A stretch of 64,000 nucleotides of DNA from Mesotaenium endlicherianum (Eukaryota > Streptophyta > Zygnematophyceae > Zygnematales > Mesotaeniaceae): assembly GCA_009602735.1 (NCBI GenBank), contig WELA01013072.1, positions 74,299-138,298 of the forward strand, given 5' to 3'. Shown one piece after another: positions 42,341-53,443 of this stretch. The stretch's first letter is position 1. Each line of letters starts with the position of its first letter. The notes beneath the pieces were generated by a model. It worked only from the letters and a program-made list of their open reading frames with translations, searched no databases and had not been told where the DNA came from. The translations under genes and the position numbers were made by a program.

Positions 42341-43188
42341 AGAGGCTAGCTACTTACAGATACACGGTGGTGGGTTGCCAAGTCTTTAAAAAACTGAAGG
42401 AGGCACTACTTGCGCTCCTAGATATCAACCGAATCGACCAGCAAATAGTGCTGGAAAGGCAGGGGGCTGAAGCTCTAGATAGGTATATTGAGACACACAC
42501 AGGCGTTTTCCTCTACAAATATTATGCCAAAATGGTGGGGTATACAGCAGAGCAGGCGCGGTTCTTTGCAGGTGGCTCAGAAGATGAGTCAGTTTCAGAA
42601 CTTGGCATAGTGGGGGATCACAGACTCACCACGATGGTGAGCATGCAGCCCGATAACTTTAAGGACGTCGTATTTTACCAGACGTTGCTACCAGCCTACA
42701 ATGAAGTTGAAAGAAGGAGCTGGGAATACTTGGCAAGGGAAACAGGACACGAGATGTTCTCTTCCTACTGGTTCTCTTGTAAGCTCAAAAAGGCTAAACA
42801 TGGGCCACAGTGTTACCAGTAGTCCACTGACTGGAGGTGGATGACCGTCACTAACAGGAAGCAGCACTATGAACGAGCCCACCTAGATGATTGCTACTAT
42901 GGACTGGATGGCTACCTTATCCTGCCACCTCACATTGCTCTGTGGGACCCCAAGCTTAACGGATGCCCGAGTAACATGAATGCAGAAACCATGAAGTACG
43001 AAAGGAAAGACAGGGACTACTTGTCTAAGGGGAAGCATGCCTTTGTCAAATGGGCATGGAATGCAGATTGGATAGATATCAGCAAGTTGAAGGCCAGACA
43101 ACCCCCAGGTTAATCTAAGAAAGGTCGGTCGGTAGATTTCTCCATGTCCACCAGGGAGCAAGGATGACTTGGGATAGGAGACCCCTAC
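42341..43188 (+). pseudogene. GypB copy 2: accessory frame fragment
   Basis: A plus-strand reading frame with only two stops (TAG at about 42820, TAA at about 43111): LATYRYTVVGCQVF, ALDRYIETHTGVFLYKYYAK, VERRSWEYLARE, then RAHLDDCYYGLDGYL, LPPHIALWDP and HAFVKWAWNADW. It is collinear with 45533-44720 of copy 3 but on the other strand. Because both halves are in one frame here, the accessory region is a single protein. Family and function not recognised. It is cut at 43188 by copy 3 and continues, after a deletion, at 52825-52962 and 57460-57619. Confidence 0.7.
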
Positions 43189-43919
43189 TGAAATGAATTG
43201 ACTTACCAATAGCCGATTAATAATGTAAGAAGATTCTAATATCAGCGAGAAATCCTTATGGTATTTTCTATTAATTGATTAAACAACTAAACAACAAAAG
43301 ACAACACACTAACAGTGGACAATACTCGCAAGTCAAATGCAAAACCAAAAAAAGAAACCTCAATTTTACAATCAGTGAACTCATACAAAAGCCAGGCTAA
43401 AAGACAGTGTGTACCAATGGCTTCTCGCCTTGGATTCAAGGCTCTCTCAGTAAGCCGTACAAGAGAGTTGGTCACGTTTTCAAATGCCGAATTCGAGAGC
43501 AATGTCGAGCCTATGTCCATGGAATGAGTTTACTGTTCAACGGCAAGTGCGGTGGCACCGCCTACCCTGGAGTTAACCACGTTGGTAGGACCTCGATAAC
43601 CAAATCCACCACCATCGCCAATCTTCCCGAATCACCATCCATCTTAAGAATGTCATTTGGCCATTTATCTAGCATATCACACTTAGATGCATATCGAGGC
43701 AATTCGCTGCTACCAAGTACAGAAGTCAGTTGGCTGTCAAAGAATGTGTCAGCAAGCTGACTTACATTGACTTCAGCCTGCTCCTTTCGGGTGAGTCATT
43801 AAATTGATAATTATATAAAGTCCAGCAAACTGAATGTTGACTCAAGTTCAGCAGGCTAAATTGAATTCACTATCATATATGTATGAATATTATATTCACC
43901 AATATACGGATTCGTTACA
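43189..43919 (-). repeat. GypB copy 3, 3' LTR
   Basis: 731 bp, TGAAATGAATTGACTTACC to GGATTCGTTACA as printed. It is next to the polypurine tract, so it is the 3' LTR. It shares the CACCGCCTACC.GGAGTTAACC block with the other GypB LTRs. Confidence 0.87.
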
Positions 43920-43933
43920 ATTCCTCCAACTTA
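43920..43933 (-). other. GypB copy 3 polypurine tract
   Basis: Minus strand TAAGTTGGAGGAAT immediately before the 3' LTR; the same motif abuts the LTR at 63817. Confidence 0.75.
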
Positions 43934-44151
43934 AATTGTTGTCGCCTCAACAACATTAAATTGTAAAATTATCTAATCACGGAACTACCAGAAGTAACCC
44001 CCCACCGCCTGCCTCGTGCTTCAACACTGTTACCTAGCTGTGGGGATCACTTGTGACTATGAACTGTCACCTCCACCCTCAATCCACTTTTGTTGTAGGA
44101 TGCAAACAGAGAGACCTCCAGCAAGGCTTGATTGGAGGATGGTTTTGATGT

Positions 44152-45793
44152 TTAGGGGGTTGTTCCCGGGGCTTTAGAAATAGGGGACTGAGATCTGGAC
44201 CTAAATTTGGACAGCCTTCTAGGTCTGTCAGCTGGCCTTCTAGAGAACCCTGTTTGGTCGAAAGTTGGGCCTCGAGGAGAACAAAGGATTGTAGCCTGCT
44301 CATCAACCACCTGGGAGTTGATGCCCACATAAACAGGCATGCCGGTAGGACGCTGAATTACATTGACAAGACGCACATGTCCTTGACTCTAAGGGCTGGC
44401 CAGCATACCTCTGGCTGCTCCGCGTATTGTTCTTCTGGGACCCCAGTCCTCTGGGGATTTTTGCCTTTTTCTGCTGCCAAGAATATTCAGATCAGTTTCT
44501 TCTCCTGCTTAGGTAAGTGAACTCAAGTGTGGGGTCCAACTGCCTCCAGGAAAGGGATCACATTCCATACACCTCATCTCGGCGCTCCACGATTCCCTGC
44601 TTCTGCGTGCCCCTGGGTCTCATGAGTACCAGCTCCTGATGCTTCCCCTTTGCCTGTTCTTCTTCCTCATCCTCATCATCTTCCTCCTCTGAGAGGGTAG
44701 GGGTCTCAACCACTAAGTCATCCTGCTCCTTAATAGACATGGAAAAATCTACGGACCGCCCTTTCTTAGGATGAGCTGGAGATTGCTTAACCTTTAGCCT
44801 GCTGATATTTAACCGGCCTGCATTCTGTGCCCATTTGACAAAGGCATGCTTCCGCTTAGAGAAATAATCTCTTCCCATCCTCGTGTGCTCGTTGGTCTCA
44901 GCATTAAAATTACTAAAGCATCCATTCCGCCCGGGGTCCCAAGGGGCAATATGAGGTGGTAGGTTGAGGTATCCGCCCAGCCCATAATCAAAGTCATCTG
45001 AGTGGGCCCGGTCACACTCCTGCTTCCTGTCGTGACGATCATCCACCTCCTGTCTGTGGGCTGCTGGTAGTATTGTGGGCTTGCTCAGCCTTTTTCAGCT
45101 TACAACGGAACCAGTGGGGACAAAACATTTGCTGCCCTCTTTTCCTGGCCAAGTACTCCCAGCTCCTCCTCTCAACTTCATTGTTGGTTGGCAGTAATGT
45201 GAGGTAGAATACCGCATCCTTAAAGCTATCGGGCTGCATGCTGACCATCTTGAGCCTCTGATTCCCCACTATGCAAGGCACTGGTATTGGCTTATCTTCC
45301 AAGTCATCTGCAAAAAACCGTGTCTGCTCTGGTGTATACCCCACTATTTCGGCATAATCTTCGTAAACGACCACACCCGTGTTTGTCTCTATATACCTGT
45401 CCAGGACTTCAGTTCCTTCTTTCTGTAACATTGTTTTCTGTTCCAGCTTGTTCATCCCCTGAACTGCTAGTATTGTTTCCTTCAGATTATCAAAGGTTTG
45501 GCCACCTATCACCGTATATCTATAAGTGGCCAAGCTCTTTTGCTTCTCGGCTTCAGCCTTCTTTCTTCTCTCCTCTTCTGCTGCCGCCGCTTCTTCTTGT
45601 TGGTTTCCTGAGGTTTTCCGCCTCTTGCTCCTTTGTACTTTGTGCTTCCTCTGCCGCCTCTTGTTGTCTGTGGACCCTTTCTTATTCTCTCTTGGTGAGG
45701 GACGTCACCGCCAGCTCCTTCTGGTATTGCTCCATTGACCTCCTAACTTCTTCTGCCTTACGCTTTCTCTTCCTTTTGTGTGGTAGGAGCCAT
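44152..45793 (-). pseudogene. GypB copy 3 accessory frame, function unknown
   Basis: It lies between integrase and the 3' LTR, in the sense direction. ATG at 45793; about 540 residues allowing for one frameshift near 45040 and a few stops. Order: a Lys/Glu/Arg/Ala-rich, probably coiled-coil N-terminus (45790-45540). A domain with YRYTVIGGQTFDNL, LDRYIETNTGVVVYEDYAE and VERRSWEYLARK (45533-45060) follows. A second domain with DYGLGGYLNLPPHIAPWDP and KRKHAFVKWAQNAG (45046-44800) is next, then an acidic stretch (EEEDDEDEEEE) and an Arg/Ser/Pro-rich end (44376-44152). No transmembrane segment, so it does not look like an envelope-type frame. Copies exist in GypB copy 2, at the window end, and in part in GypC. 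Confidence 0.65.
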
Positions 45794-46130
45794 CTTGCAC
45801 ATGTATACAAGGCACAAGTTAGTAGGATCTTTGTCACAAGAGTTGCAGGGAGAGAAGTAAGTTTGTATTATCATAGAAAGTTTGTGTACCTTATAGGGTG
45901 GTTACTAAGGAGTTAACGGAGCTGTAGTGCGATGAAAAACAAACGGATGAATCTGTGTGCGTGGTGACTTAAGTGATTTGTTAATGTGCTGGTACTTTTT
46001 ACATTTTGCCAACTTTGCTTAATGTGGGCGTGGCTGTCACATCTTCACTATGCTGACACTTTACTGTTAATATATGTCCCTTTCTCGCACAGTAACTGTC
46101 AATTACTGGCAGATTTCCCCTCCAACTTCA
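45794..46130 (-). other. Spacer between integrase and accessory frame
   Basis: No gene. On the minus strand AAGTTGGAGGGGAAA at about 46118-46132, like the 3' polypurine tract, precedes it. It may be an internal second polypurine tract or the relic of an older LTR junction. Confidence 0.35.
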
Positions 46131-47600
46131 ATGGAGATAGGAACCTCCTGTCCCCTCCCATGTTAACTGAAATGATACTTAGGGAGGTGCCCCAGTCGCA
46201 CAATGGTGGAACTGTTTCAACGCCCTCCTTGACCTCATAATCCTCACGGTCACCGTGCTTGACAGCGGGGACCGATCCCAATTGGACAGGTCATCGACCT
46301 GTGAACAATTTGTCATCTTTGATATATGGTTCCAGGAAGGGGACATTAAAGTCTTGGTGTCTCTTGTGGTCCGCATACATGTTCAATTTGTAAGCATTCC
46401 GGGTCACGACACACCACCAAATATGGACCAACCGAGATCGGACCAAGCTTTTTCTTGACCACGCCAGGCAGGTACAGGTGTTGAGAATGCAGTTTGACCA
46501 AGTCGCCATTTGAAAATGTCAGCTTTCGACGGTGTTGATTAACGTAGTTTTGTTAATTATCCTGGGCTTAGTGCACATTGTGTTGGACTTTTGACAGGGT
46601 GTCAGCAAACGCCCAAGTAAACTGGAGAGACACTGGATTGTCAATCCCCTCAGAGTGAGTTGAACAGTCCCCTAGCACATCCAAAGAGACTCTACCCAGA
46701 CCAAGTTCGTAAGGAGTCTTTCCCGTTGACGCGTCCATCGCACTGTTGACCGCAAATTGAATTTGAGGCAACAAGTCATCCCAATTATCTTGTTTTTGGT
46801 GAATATATGCTCTCAGCACCTCTTGCAAAACTACTAGTTCTTCCGATCTGCCCATCAGTCTAAGGGTGGTTGGCTTTGCTGAGCACCTGTTTGACTCCCA
46901 TTAACCCCAAAGCTCTTCAAAACTTAAAGGTAAATTTTGAGTCTCTGTCTGAGATAATATTAGAGGGTAGCCCATGTTGGCATACGACATGGTTGTAAAA
47001 ACGTCTCACAATTTTGAGTGCAGTTATTTTGACAGTTGTGGGGATGAAAATGACCATTTTTGTCAATTTGTCCACTATTACCAGTATCGAGTCATGCCTA
47101 TTGGCCGTTCTTGGTAGTGTTACCACCCAGGCCATGGATATTGTTTCCTAATTGCCAGCTGGAATGGGTAGTGGTCGTAATAGCCCCTTGGGTAGTATGT
47201 GTCTAGACTTGTTCTTTTGACACTGATCACAGGACTTAAAAAATGTCAAGACCTTCAGGGGCAACCCACCCCATTATTTTGCAAATTTGCCAAGAATTTT
47301 GGCTTACCACAAATGTCCACCCAGTAAATTGTCATATGCTTAACTTAGTGATCTTATTTCTAATTTCTTAGGAATGACCTGCCTGAAGTGGTTTTAGTTA
47401 CCCAGACCCCCACCTTTAGTTTATACAGGAGTGCAGTAGCAGGATGCCCACCATTAGTGGGGCTGGGCTCAAATGTAAGGTCAGAATGGTCGACTTTCCT
47501 AAATTGTTATAAGAAGGACTTTTCACCTTGAATGTAGTGAGTGCACTAAGGACTTTGTGTACCGCATGCTGACCAAGTCAAGTCTTCTAGAGAGTTCATC
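46131..47600 (-). pseudogene. GypB copy 3 integrase
   Basis: Minus strand. Core at 47135-46917: MAWVVTLPRTANRHD, VVDKLTK not quite intact (IVDKLTKMV), CQHGLPSNIISDRDSKFTFKF with the second Asp. 46855-46568 has VLRAYIHQKQDNWDDLLPQIQFAVNSA, STGKTPYELGLG. The C-terminal part at 46509-46130 has SRKSLVRSRLVHIWW, FLEPYIKDD. The zinc domain at 47600-47200 is badly broken. No readable chromodomain remains. Confidence 0.82.
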
Positions 47601-48952
47601 AGCAGGATTCAACATCCTAGATTTGTAGTCAATCTGGTCTTGGAAACTTGAACTACTCCAGCATCTGGCTCCAGCAGTTCTCCCTCCTCGACAGCTTGGA
47701 CATGTTCTGAAAGTGAGTCAGAGCTAGATAGTCTGTAATCACCTTAAGTATGCTTTCCACTGTTTGAGCACATGAATGATAGCAACCAGCTCTTTATCGT
47801 GCACAGAATAGTTAATTTCAGCTAGATTGAATTTCATGGACTCATATAACATCGGATGCCATTCCTGCTTTACCTTACCATCCTTTGTGATTTTGACAGC
47901 AAGCTGCAACAAAAGAACGCCCATGGCAAAGTCAGAAGGATAAATAACCACCTACACAAGTTTGTTGGAGTCATACACACCTAAGACTATAACAATATAG
48001 AGAGCATATTTAAGGGTCTGCAAGGCAGCTTGGTCTTCCCTCCATACATACCGTATGTCCTTCTTAGTAAGGTCAGTCAGTTTACTGGCCTTTGTAGAAT
48101 AATCTTTTATGAATCTCCTGTAATAGTTAGCCAATCCAAGGAAGGATCTAAGTTCTGAGAGAGACCGTGGTACTGGCCAGTCCCTTATAGTCTGGAATAT
48201 CTTAGGATCCACACTGATGTCTTCTTTACTGACACCGTGGCCTAAGAATTTAATACTTTCCTTGAAGAAATTACACGTGCTCATTTTAGCATATAACTCA
48301 AAGTGTGCAGCATGCTGATCTTCATCTTTAGAGTAAAGTAGAATATCGTCCAAGAAGACTTGCACAAACTTATCTAAGTAATAGTCATTCATAGCACCCA
48401 TGAAGGTTGCAGGAGCATTAGTGAGTCCAAATGGCATCACATTAATTTCATAGTACCATAACATGTGCAAAAAGCAGTCTTGTGTTCATCCCCCTCAGCA
48501 AATCTGATTTGATGGTATGCACTCTTTAGATCTATTTTACTGAGTACTTTAACACCAGCTAGGGTATCAAGGAAGTCCTCAATTCTGGGAAAATAATATT
48601 TGTTCTTTACTATATTTCTACATAGAGCTCTGTAATCCACACACATCCGCATACTTCCATCCTTTTTCTTGACAAACAAAATGGGTGCGCTGTAAGGTGA
48701 TTTACTGGGGGAAATATAACCATTTTCCTCCAGCTCTGCAATTTGTGTTTTTACCTTTTCACTCTCCACATGAGACAAGCCACAAGCGCGTTGCCAAGGT
48801 GGTTGACTCCCAGGTAATAAACTAATTCTATGATCGACTTCCCTTTTAGGAGGCAGTCCTGGAGGCATATTAAAAACATCAGTGTACTGAGCAACAGTTT
48901 TTGAAGCAGTATGCTCTGGAGGGCTTAATTTCTTTCTCAACCACTTCTTCAA
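47601..48952 (-). pseudogene. GypB copy 3 reverse transcriptase and RNase H
   Basis: 48952-48437: [58 protein letters not shown]. 48470-47952 in a shifted frame: [27 protein letters not shown] (catalytic Asp pair intact), [17 protein letters not shown]. RNase H at 47951-47739: SDFAMGVLLLQ, NYSVHDKELVAIIHVLKQW. It provides the uninterrupted target site (about 47815-47830) used to prove the CopA copy 1 insertion. Confidence 0.86.
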
Positions 48953-49540
48953 GTTGAGGAGGTACCTCTCTTAGCAGCAGACATAACATTCTGTCTTCCT
49001 TCTGGTTCTAGCTTTCGATGAACTCAAATTGCATTCTTCAATTTTCTTACTCGTGGAAGCCTTTCTTTTCCTTCATTTGCCATCCATAAAGGACAAGAGG
49101 AAGAGCACTAGTGGGTGCCAAGTTAGTCTGCTCATCATTGGCTCCTCTTAGTGCAACTGTACTTTTGCTCCAAGATACTTCAGCTTGATGTCTATTACGC
49201 CAGGACCTGCCTAGCACAAGATCATAGAAGCCAGTATTAAGTACCTCAAATGTAAGCGTTTCAGGTAGAATTGCAATGCCATAATCTAATTGGACCTCAA
49301 TAGGCTTGGTTATAACTCCTCTCGGGATACTTGAGGCATCACTAAGGTATATTTTTCTATTGCTTGGATGATAGTAGGCAGCCTTAGCCGCTTAACTACG
49401 TCATTCTGGATAAAAGTATGTGACGCCCCTTCGTCAACAAATGCCCTCACCTTTCTACCTGCAATCATACATTGGGTAGGATGGGGGGGACCGACTTGTT
49501 CTGACTTTCGTATTGTTCTCCTAACATAGCAAAGAAATAT
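48953..49540 (-). pseudogene. GypB copy 3 protease region
   Basis: Retropepsin remnants: ..RAFVDEGASHTFIQ (about 49465-49415), then the C-terminal part near 49230-49190. The active-site triad reads Asp-Glu-Gly. Frames are broken, and part corresponding to the zinc knuckle/protease linker of copy 1 is missing around 49540. Confidence 0.7.
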
Positions 49541-51736
49541 TACTGACTGTTGCTGTCGTTTAATGGTTGGTCCGTTCTCTTGACCATTAATTGGTTATTG
49601 TTAGGACACTGCAGTCAGTAGTGGCCTAACTGCTGGCAATGGTAGCAAATAAATTTTGCTGAGGCTGGTCTCGTCGTTGTCTTACCACCACCTCTTCCAT
49701 AGCCGCCTCGAGAGTAACTACCTCTCCCTTCAGATTGCATGGCATTATACTCATTTTCATACTCATCCCTCTGATCATCCTCTACCTGGTCTCCTTCCAT
49801 TGCGTTGTAGGAACCGTGGGGCTTTTTGACAATCTTAGACACCAAAGCATTACTCTAGCCCTTGTCATTGAATTGCTGCTGATCGTAGGCTTCAGCGTTT
49901 TGAATCAGGTCAGCCAGTTTCTCATACTTCTTTTCTGCAAAATGACCTCCGACTTCAGATTTCAAGCCATACCTGAAGTTTACTATCCTATACCGCTCTG
50001 ACAAGTTTGGCTGCTTCATCATGTTCTTTTGGAACTTTTGAGCAAACTCAGCAACTGAAGTGGTCTGCAACAGTATTTAGGAGATCACTTGAAAGGGGCA
50101 GAGTACCCTAGTGGAAGTGTAGTGACTAGGGAAAGAACTAGTTGCAATCATGCTAAAGAGTGCAGCGGCATATCACTGAAAAAGCTTTGGAATATTACTT
50201 GACATTTTGACTAGCAAGAAAGTGCTCACAAATGATCTAGGATGACAGGCCTTGTCATTACAAATCCGTAGAAATCTACAAAAGTGAAATGTGATAAGAA
50301 ACAAAGAAATTATGCCTATTTATAGTTTTTTGCCTAAGTGCTCCTCTCTAGGAGGAAGCTACGAAAGTTTCGAAGTGTTTGTCAAATCGTCCCTTTTGGA
50401 ATAATCGTGATTAGGCCAGATTAGTCCCATTTGACGTGTCAGGCCGAATTGACGTCCACATACCTGCATCGACATGACTAGAATATTCTATATTAGGCGC
50501 GCTAGGCTAAACCAAAACTTCTAGGTAATTCGACCTAGTCGGCACTCCGCGTTAGCCGAACTTACGTGAAGGTTAGAGTTCACTGTACCAGGCCAGATTG
50601 CTCGACTCGGTCGGTCAATCCGGCGGTCGCGCTCACCGCAAATTAAGGACAGTCGTCAACCGACCTCAAAACTAATTAAAGTTCGGAAATCCATAACTCT
50701 CTCAATGCTTAATCAAATTCAATGAACTTTACATCAAAATGACCACAAAAATACACTCTACTCTGCTATGCAATCAAAATATACTTTCAAGAAACTCAAA
50801 GATACACTTTATAAACCTATGACGTTATATCATTCCATAAATAGCTTTCTCCTGCTGAATGATGACATCAAACTTCTCATACACTTTCTCCACAAACTCT
50901 ACCCAAGTAGGGTCACCGAGTTGCTGAGCCTTACGCTCTCCATTCAAATATAGCCAACAGTCTGCTCCACTGCCTTTCAGTAAAGCACCCGTGTGCTTGA
51001 CCTTCTCGTAATCTTGCGGCTCTGTGTAGTTCTCTAGCCACTGCTCAACATCAGCGAGAAACTTTATGAGGTTATACTTTTTGTATCCCTCAGAATCGTA
51101 GTCCTAAAGAGGCTTGGCTTAGGCTTATTAAACCCTCTGCCACCATCATCAGTGGTTTGAGAACCCAATTGGTCTCTGTCACGCAGCAATGCCATCATGA
51201 TCCTTTTTGTCCTCCAGTTGGGACTGATACATACTTGCCATTTGCGACTGCATCTGAACAAATAAGGCTTCCAGATCTACATTTCGAGGTGGTAGCCCAG
51301 CAACCGTAGCAGCAGCAACATTTGCTCTGTTAGTAGCAGCTTCGGCATTCCCGATTGCTGCCGCAACGGCTATGCCTGTTGTGCTTAGCTATGTGCGAAT
51401 TTGAGGGAGAGGTACGTTAGTAGGCACAGCAAGAGGTTGGTTTCACAGATTGGCCCTTTCTGCCATCTGCTCTTCAACAGTCCTTGCATCAAGGGCCATC
51501 CTGTTCATTGCCTCCTCTACCACTTCCGCTAAACCATCATCCTTGGTCAACTCGGCTGCTATTGCAGCAAGAGCTGCTGCCTGCTCAGCAGCTTCTCTAG
51601 CTCCTGGAGCGTGCAGCATTTCCAAGTAGGTACGAGGTCCAAAGACCCAACTTTCGTCTTGCCTTTCTACAATGTTACCATTGTTTTCACGTTCCATTTT
51701 TGAAGAGTTGCTACTTTGAGACCTAGTCCTTACCAT
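49541..51736 (-). pseudogene. GypB copy 3 gag
   Basis: Starts MVRTRSQSSNSSKMERENN (51736), then Ala/Glu-rich helices (AREAAEQAAALAAIAAELTKDD), a capsid-like middle (51261-50840), a 740-bp insert, then SVAEFAQKFQKNMMKQP, RYRIVNFRYGLKSEVGGHF (50070-49855). It ends with a Gly/Arg/Tyr-rich stretch and zinc knuckle start CYHCQQLGHY followed by a stop (49615). Confidence 0.8.
50089..50828. mobile_element. Unclassified 740-bp insertion in GypB gag
   Basis: Compared with GypB copy 1 (near 39095-39115), extra sequence separates GAGATCAC and ATCATTCC. ATCAC (50084-50088) and ATCAT (50829-50833) form a probable 5-bp duplication. A TATA-like CTATAAATAG is on the minus strand near 50317-50326, and no reading frame is visible. 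It could be a solo LTR of another family with worn ends or a non-autonomous element. Confidence 0.5.
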
Positions 51737-51755
51737 ACACGACTATTCTGATAAC

Positions 51756-51768
51756 GACTCCAATACCA
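51756..51768 (-). other. GypB copy 3 primer binding site (initiator Met tRNA)
   Basis: Minus strand TGGTATTGGAGTC, one base after the 5' LTR; matches the Met-tRNA site at most positions. Confidence 0.75.
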
Positions 51769-51769
51769 C

Positions 51770-52824
51770 TGAAATGAATCAACTTATTTAGAGACGAATA
51801 ACAATGAATAAAAATCTTATATTAGCGAGTAATCCTCATGGTATTTTCTCTTAGGTGATTGAATAGCAAAAGACAACACACTAGCAGTGGACAATACTCG
51901 CAAGTCAAATGCAAGCAAACTAGCATCAATATTGCAATGAGTAAAGTCATACGTAAGCAAGGCTAGAAGATAGCGCGTATCAATGGCTTCTCGTCTTGGA
52001 TTTAAATTTCTCTTTGTAAGCTGTGCAAGAGAGTTGGCTTTGTTTCTGAATGCTGAACTCGAGAGCAATGTCGTGTTGTATATCCTCTTGATCCATCTTT
52101 TTTCTTACCGCACTTTCTCTCAGCTGGTCACATAGACAGACAGCTTCTTCTCTCTTTAAGTCACACAGACTTAGCTGGTCACAGAGACAGCTTCCTTTAG
52201 TCACACAGACAAGGCCACACAGACCTGAAACAAATCAAGCACTCAGCATAGATCTTGCACACACACTTTTCTTGGAGACTCTTCTTCTTTCTTACACTCA
52301 AGAGTTCACCATACAATGTCTCCTACATCGCCTATATTCACTTGGCGACTGCTCGCCTAACACTATCACATCGACCATCCTAATCACACTTTATCCCTAA
52401 CAAGCCTATATATATTACCACGTCGACAAAGTCCTGTGGTGATCATATCAACAATCCACCCACTTTGACTATTCGCAGGTTTACTCAATGCATCAACTCA
52501 CACACATGCAAGCACACTCAACCGACATAAAGCAAATAGATCGAGGAGTGTCTATTTACAACATGTCGAGCCTATGTACATGGAATGAGTTCACTGTTCA
52601 ACAGCAAACGCGATGACACCACCTACCCGTGAGTTAACCACGTTGGTAGGTCTTCGGTCAACCAAATCCACCACCATCTCCCATCATCCCGAATTGCCCA
52701 AGGATGTCACTTGGCCATCCATCTAGCATATCACACTTAGATGTATATCTAGGCAAATCGCTGCTACCGAGTACGGAAGTCAGCTGGCTGTCAAAGAATG
52801 TGTCAGCAAGCTGACCTAAGTTGA
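51770..52824 (-). repeat. GypB copy 3, 5' LTR, interrupted and truncated
   Basis: Begins TGAAATGAATCAACTT and matches 43189-43919 until about 52824, then changes to GypB copy 2 sequence; roughly 170 bp of the ATTACA end are missing. Interrupted by the solo CopA LTR at 52074-52563. Confidence 0.82.
52074..52563 (-). repeat. Solo CopA LTR with perfect duplication
   Basis: 490 bp, TGTTGTATATCC to TATTTACAACA, flanked by TGTCG on both sides (52069-52073 and 52564-52568). The GypB LTR reads through when it is removed. Confidence 0.92.
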
Positions 52825-52962
52825 CCGTCCGATATGTTGGCCACCCCCTTCAGCCAGGGATATGTGCCCCTTGCCAACGTATTTTAGCATCCTACTGGTT
52901 TCTGTGTCCAGGTGGTTGAAGAGCAAGCGGCAATTCTCCGTTCCCTTTGTGGTCTCCCTTCA
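52825..52962 (+). pseudogene. GypB copy 2, accessory frame continued
   Basis: Collinear with the minus strand of 44410-44270 (shared words GGCCA.CCC, ACATGTGC, GCATCCTAC/GCGTCCTAC, CCAGGTGGTTGA). It ends at the CopA copy 3 insertion and resumes at 57460. Confidence 0.65.
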
Positions 52963-53430
52963 ATGTCGTAAGTAGGCACTCCTGTCTCTATTGGCTTGTG
53001 TCGTTTTGGTGAACTCGCATGTGTGTGTGTGTGTCGATGCATAGAGTAGACTTGTTTTGTAGTCAAAGTGAGTGTACCGTTGATGTGTTGACATTGTTGT
53101 AGAAGTGCAGGGTTGTGGAACATTAAGTCTGAAGTGTCGATGAGTGTGTGGCAGGTGAGCAACCGCCAAGTGAACATAGGCATTGTGAAACAAGATGTAT
53201 TGTACACTCTTGAGTGTAAGAAGAAGAGTCTACGAGGAAATTGTGTGTGCAAGATCTATGCTAAGTGCTTCATCTGCTACAGGTTTGTGTGGTCTTGTCT
53301 ATGTGCCTAAAAAAAGCTGTTTGTGTGACCAACTATGTCGGTGTGACTTGAAGAGAGAAGAAGCTATCTGCGTGACCAGCTGAGAGAAAGTGCGATAAGA
53401 AGAAGAGATGGATAAAGAGCATTTACGACA
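52963..53430 (+). repeat. CopA copy 3, 5' LTR
   Basis: 468 bp, TGTCGTAAGTAGGC to ATTTACGACA, followed by TGGTATCGAAGC (53431-53442), a Met-tRNA primer site. Confidence 0.88.
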
Positions 53431-53443
53431 TGGTATCGAAGCA

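Larger units (their letters stand above)
43189..52824 (-). mobile_element. GypB copy 3: Ty3/gypsy element with accessory frame, nearly complete
   Basis: Minus strand: 5' LTR (51770-52824, start truncated), Met-tRNA primer site, gag, protease, RT, RNase H, integrase, accessory frame, polypurine tract and 3' LTR (43189-43919). It is inserted in the opposite-strand GypB copy 2; the left flank is CCTAC (43184-43188), and the right duplication was lost with the LTR end. It contains a solo CopA LTR and an unclassified 740-bp insert. Stops and frameshifts throughout pol, so old. Confidence 0.85.
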
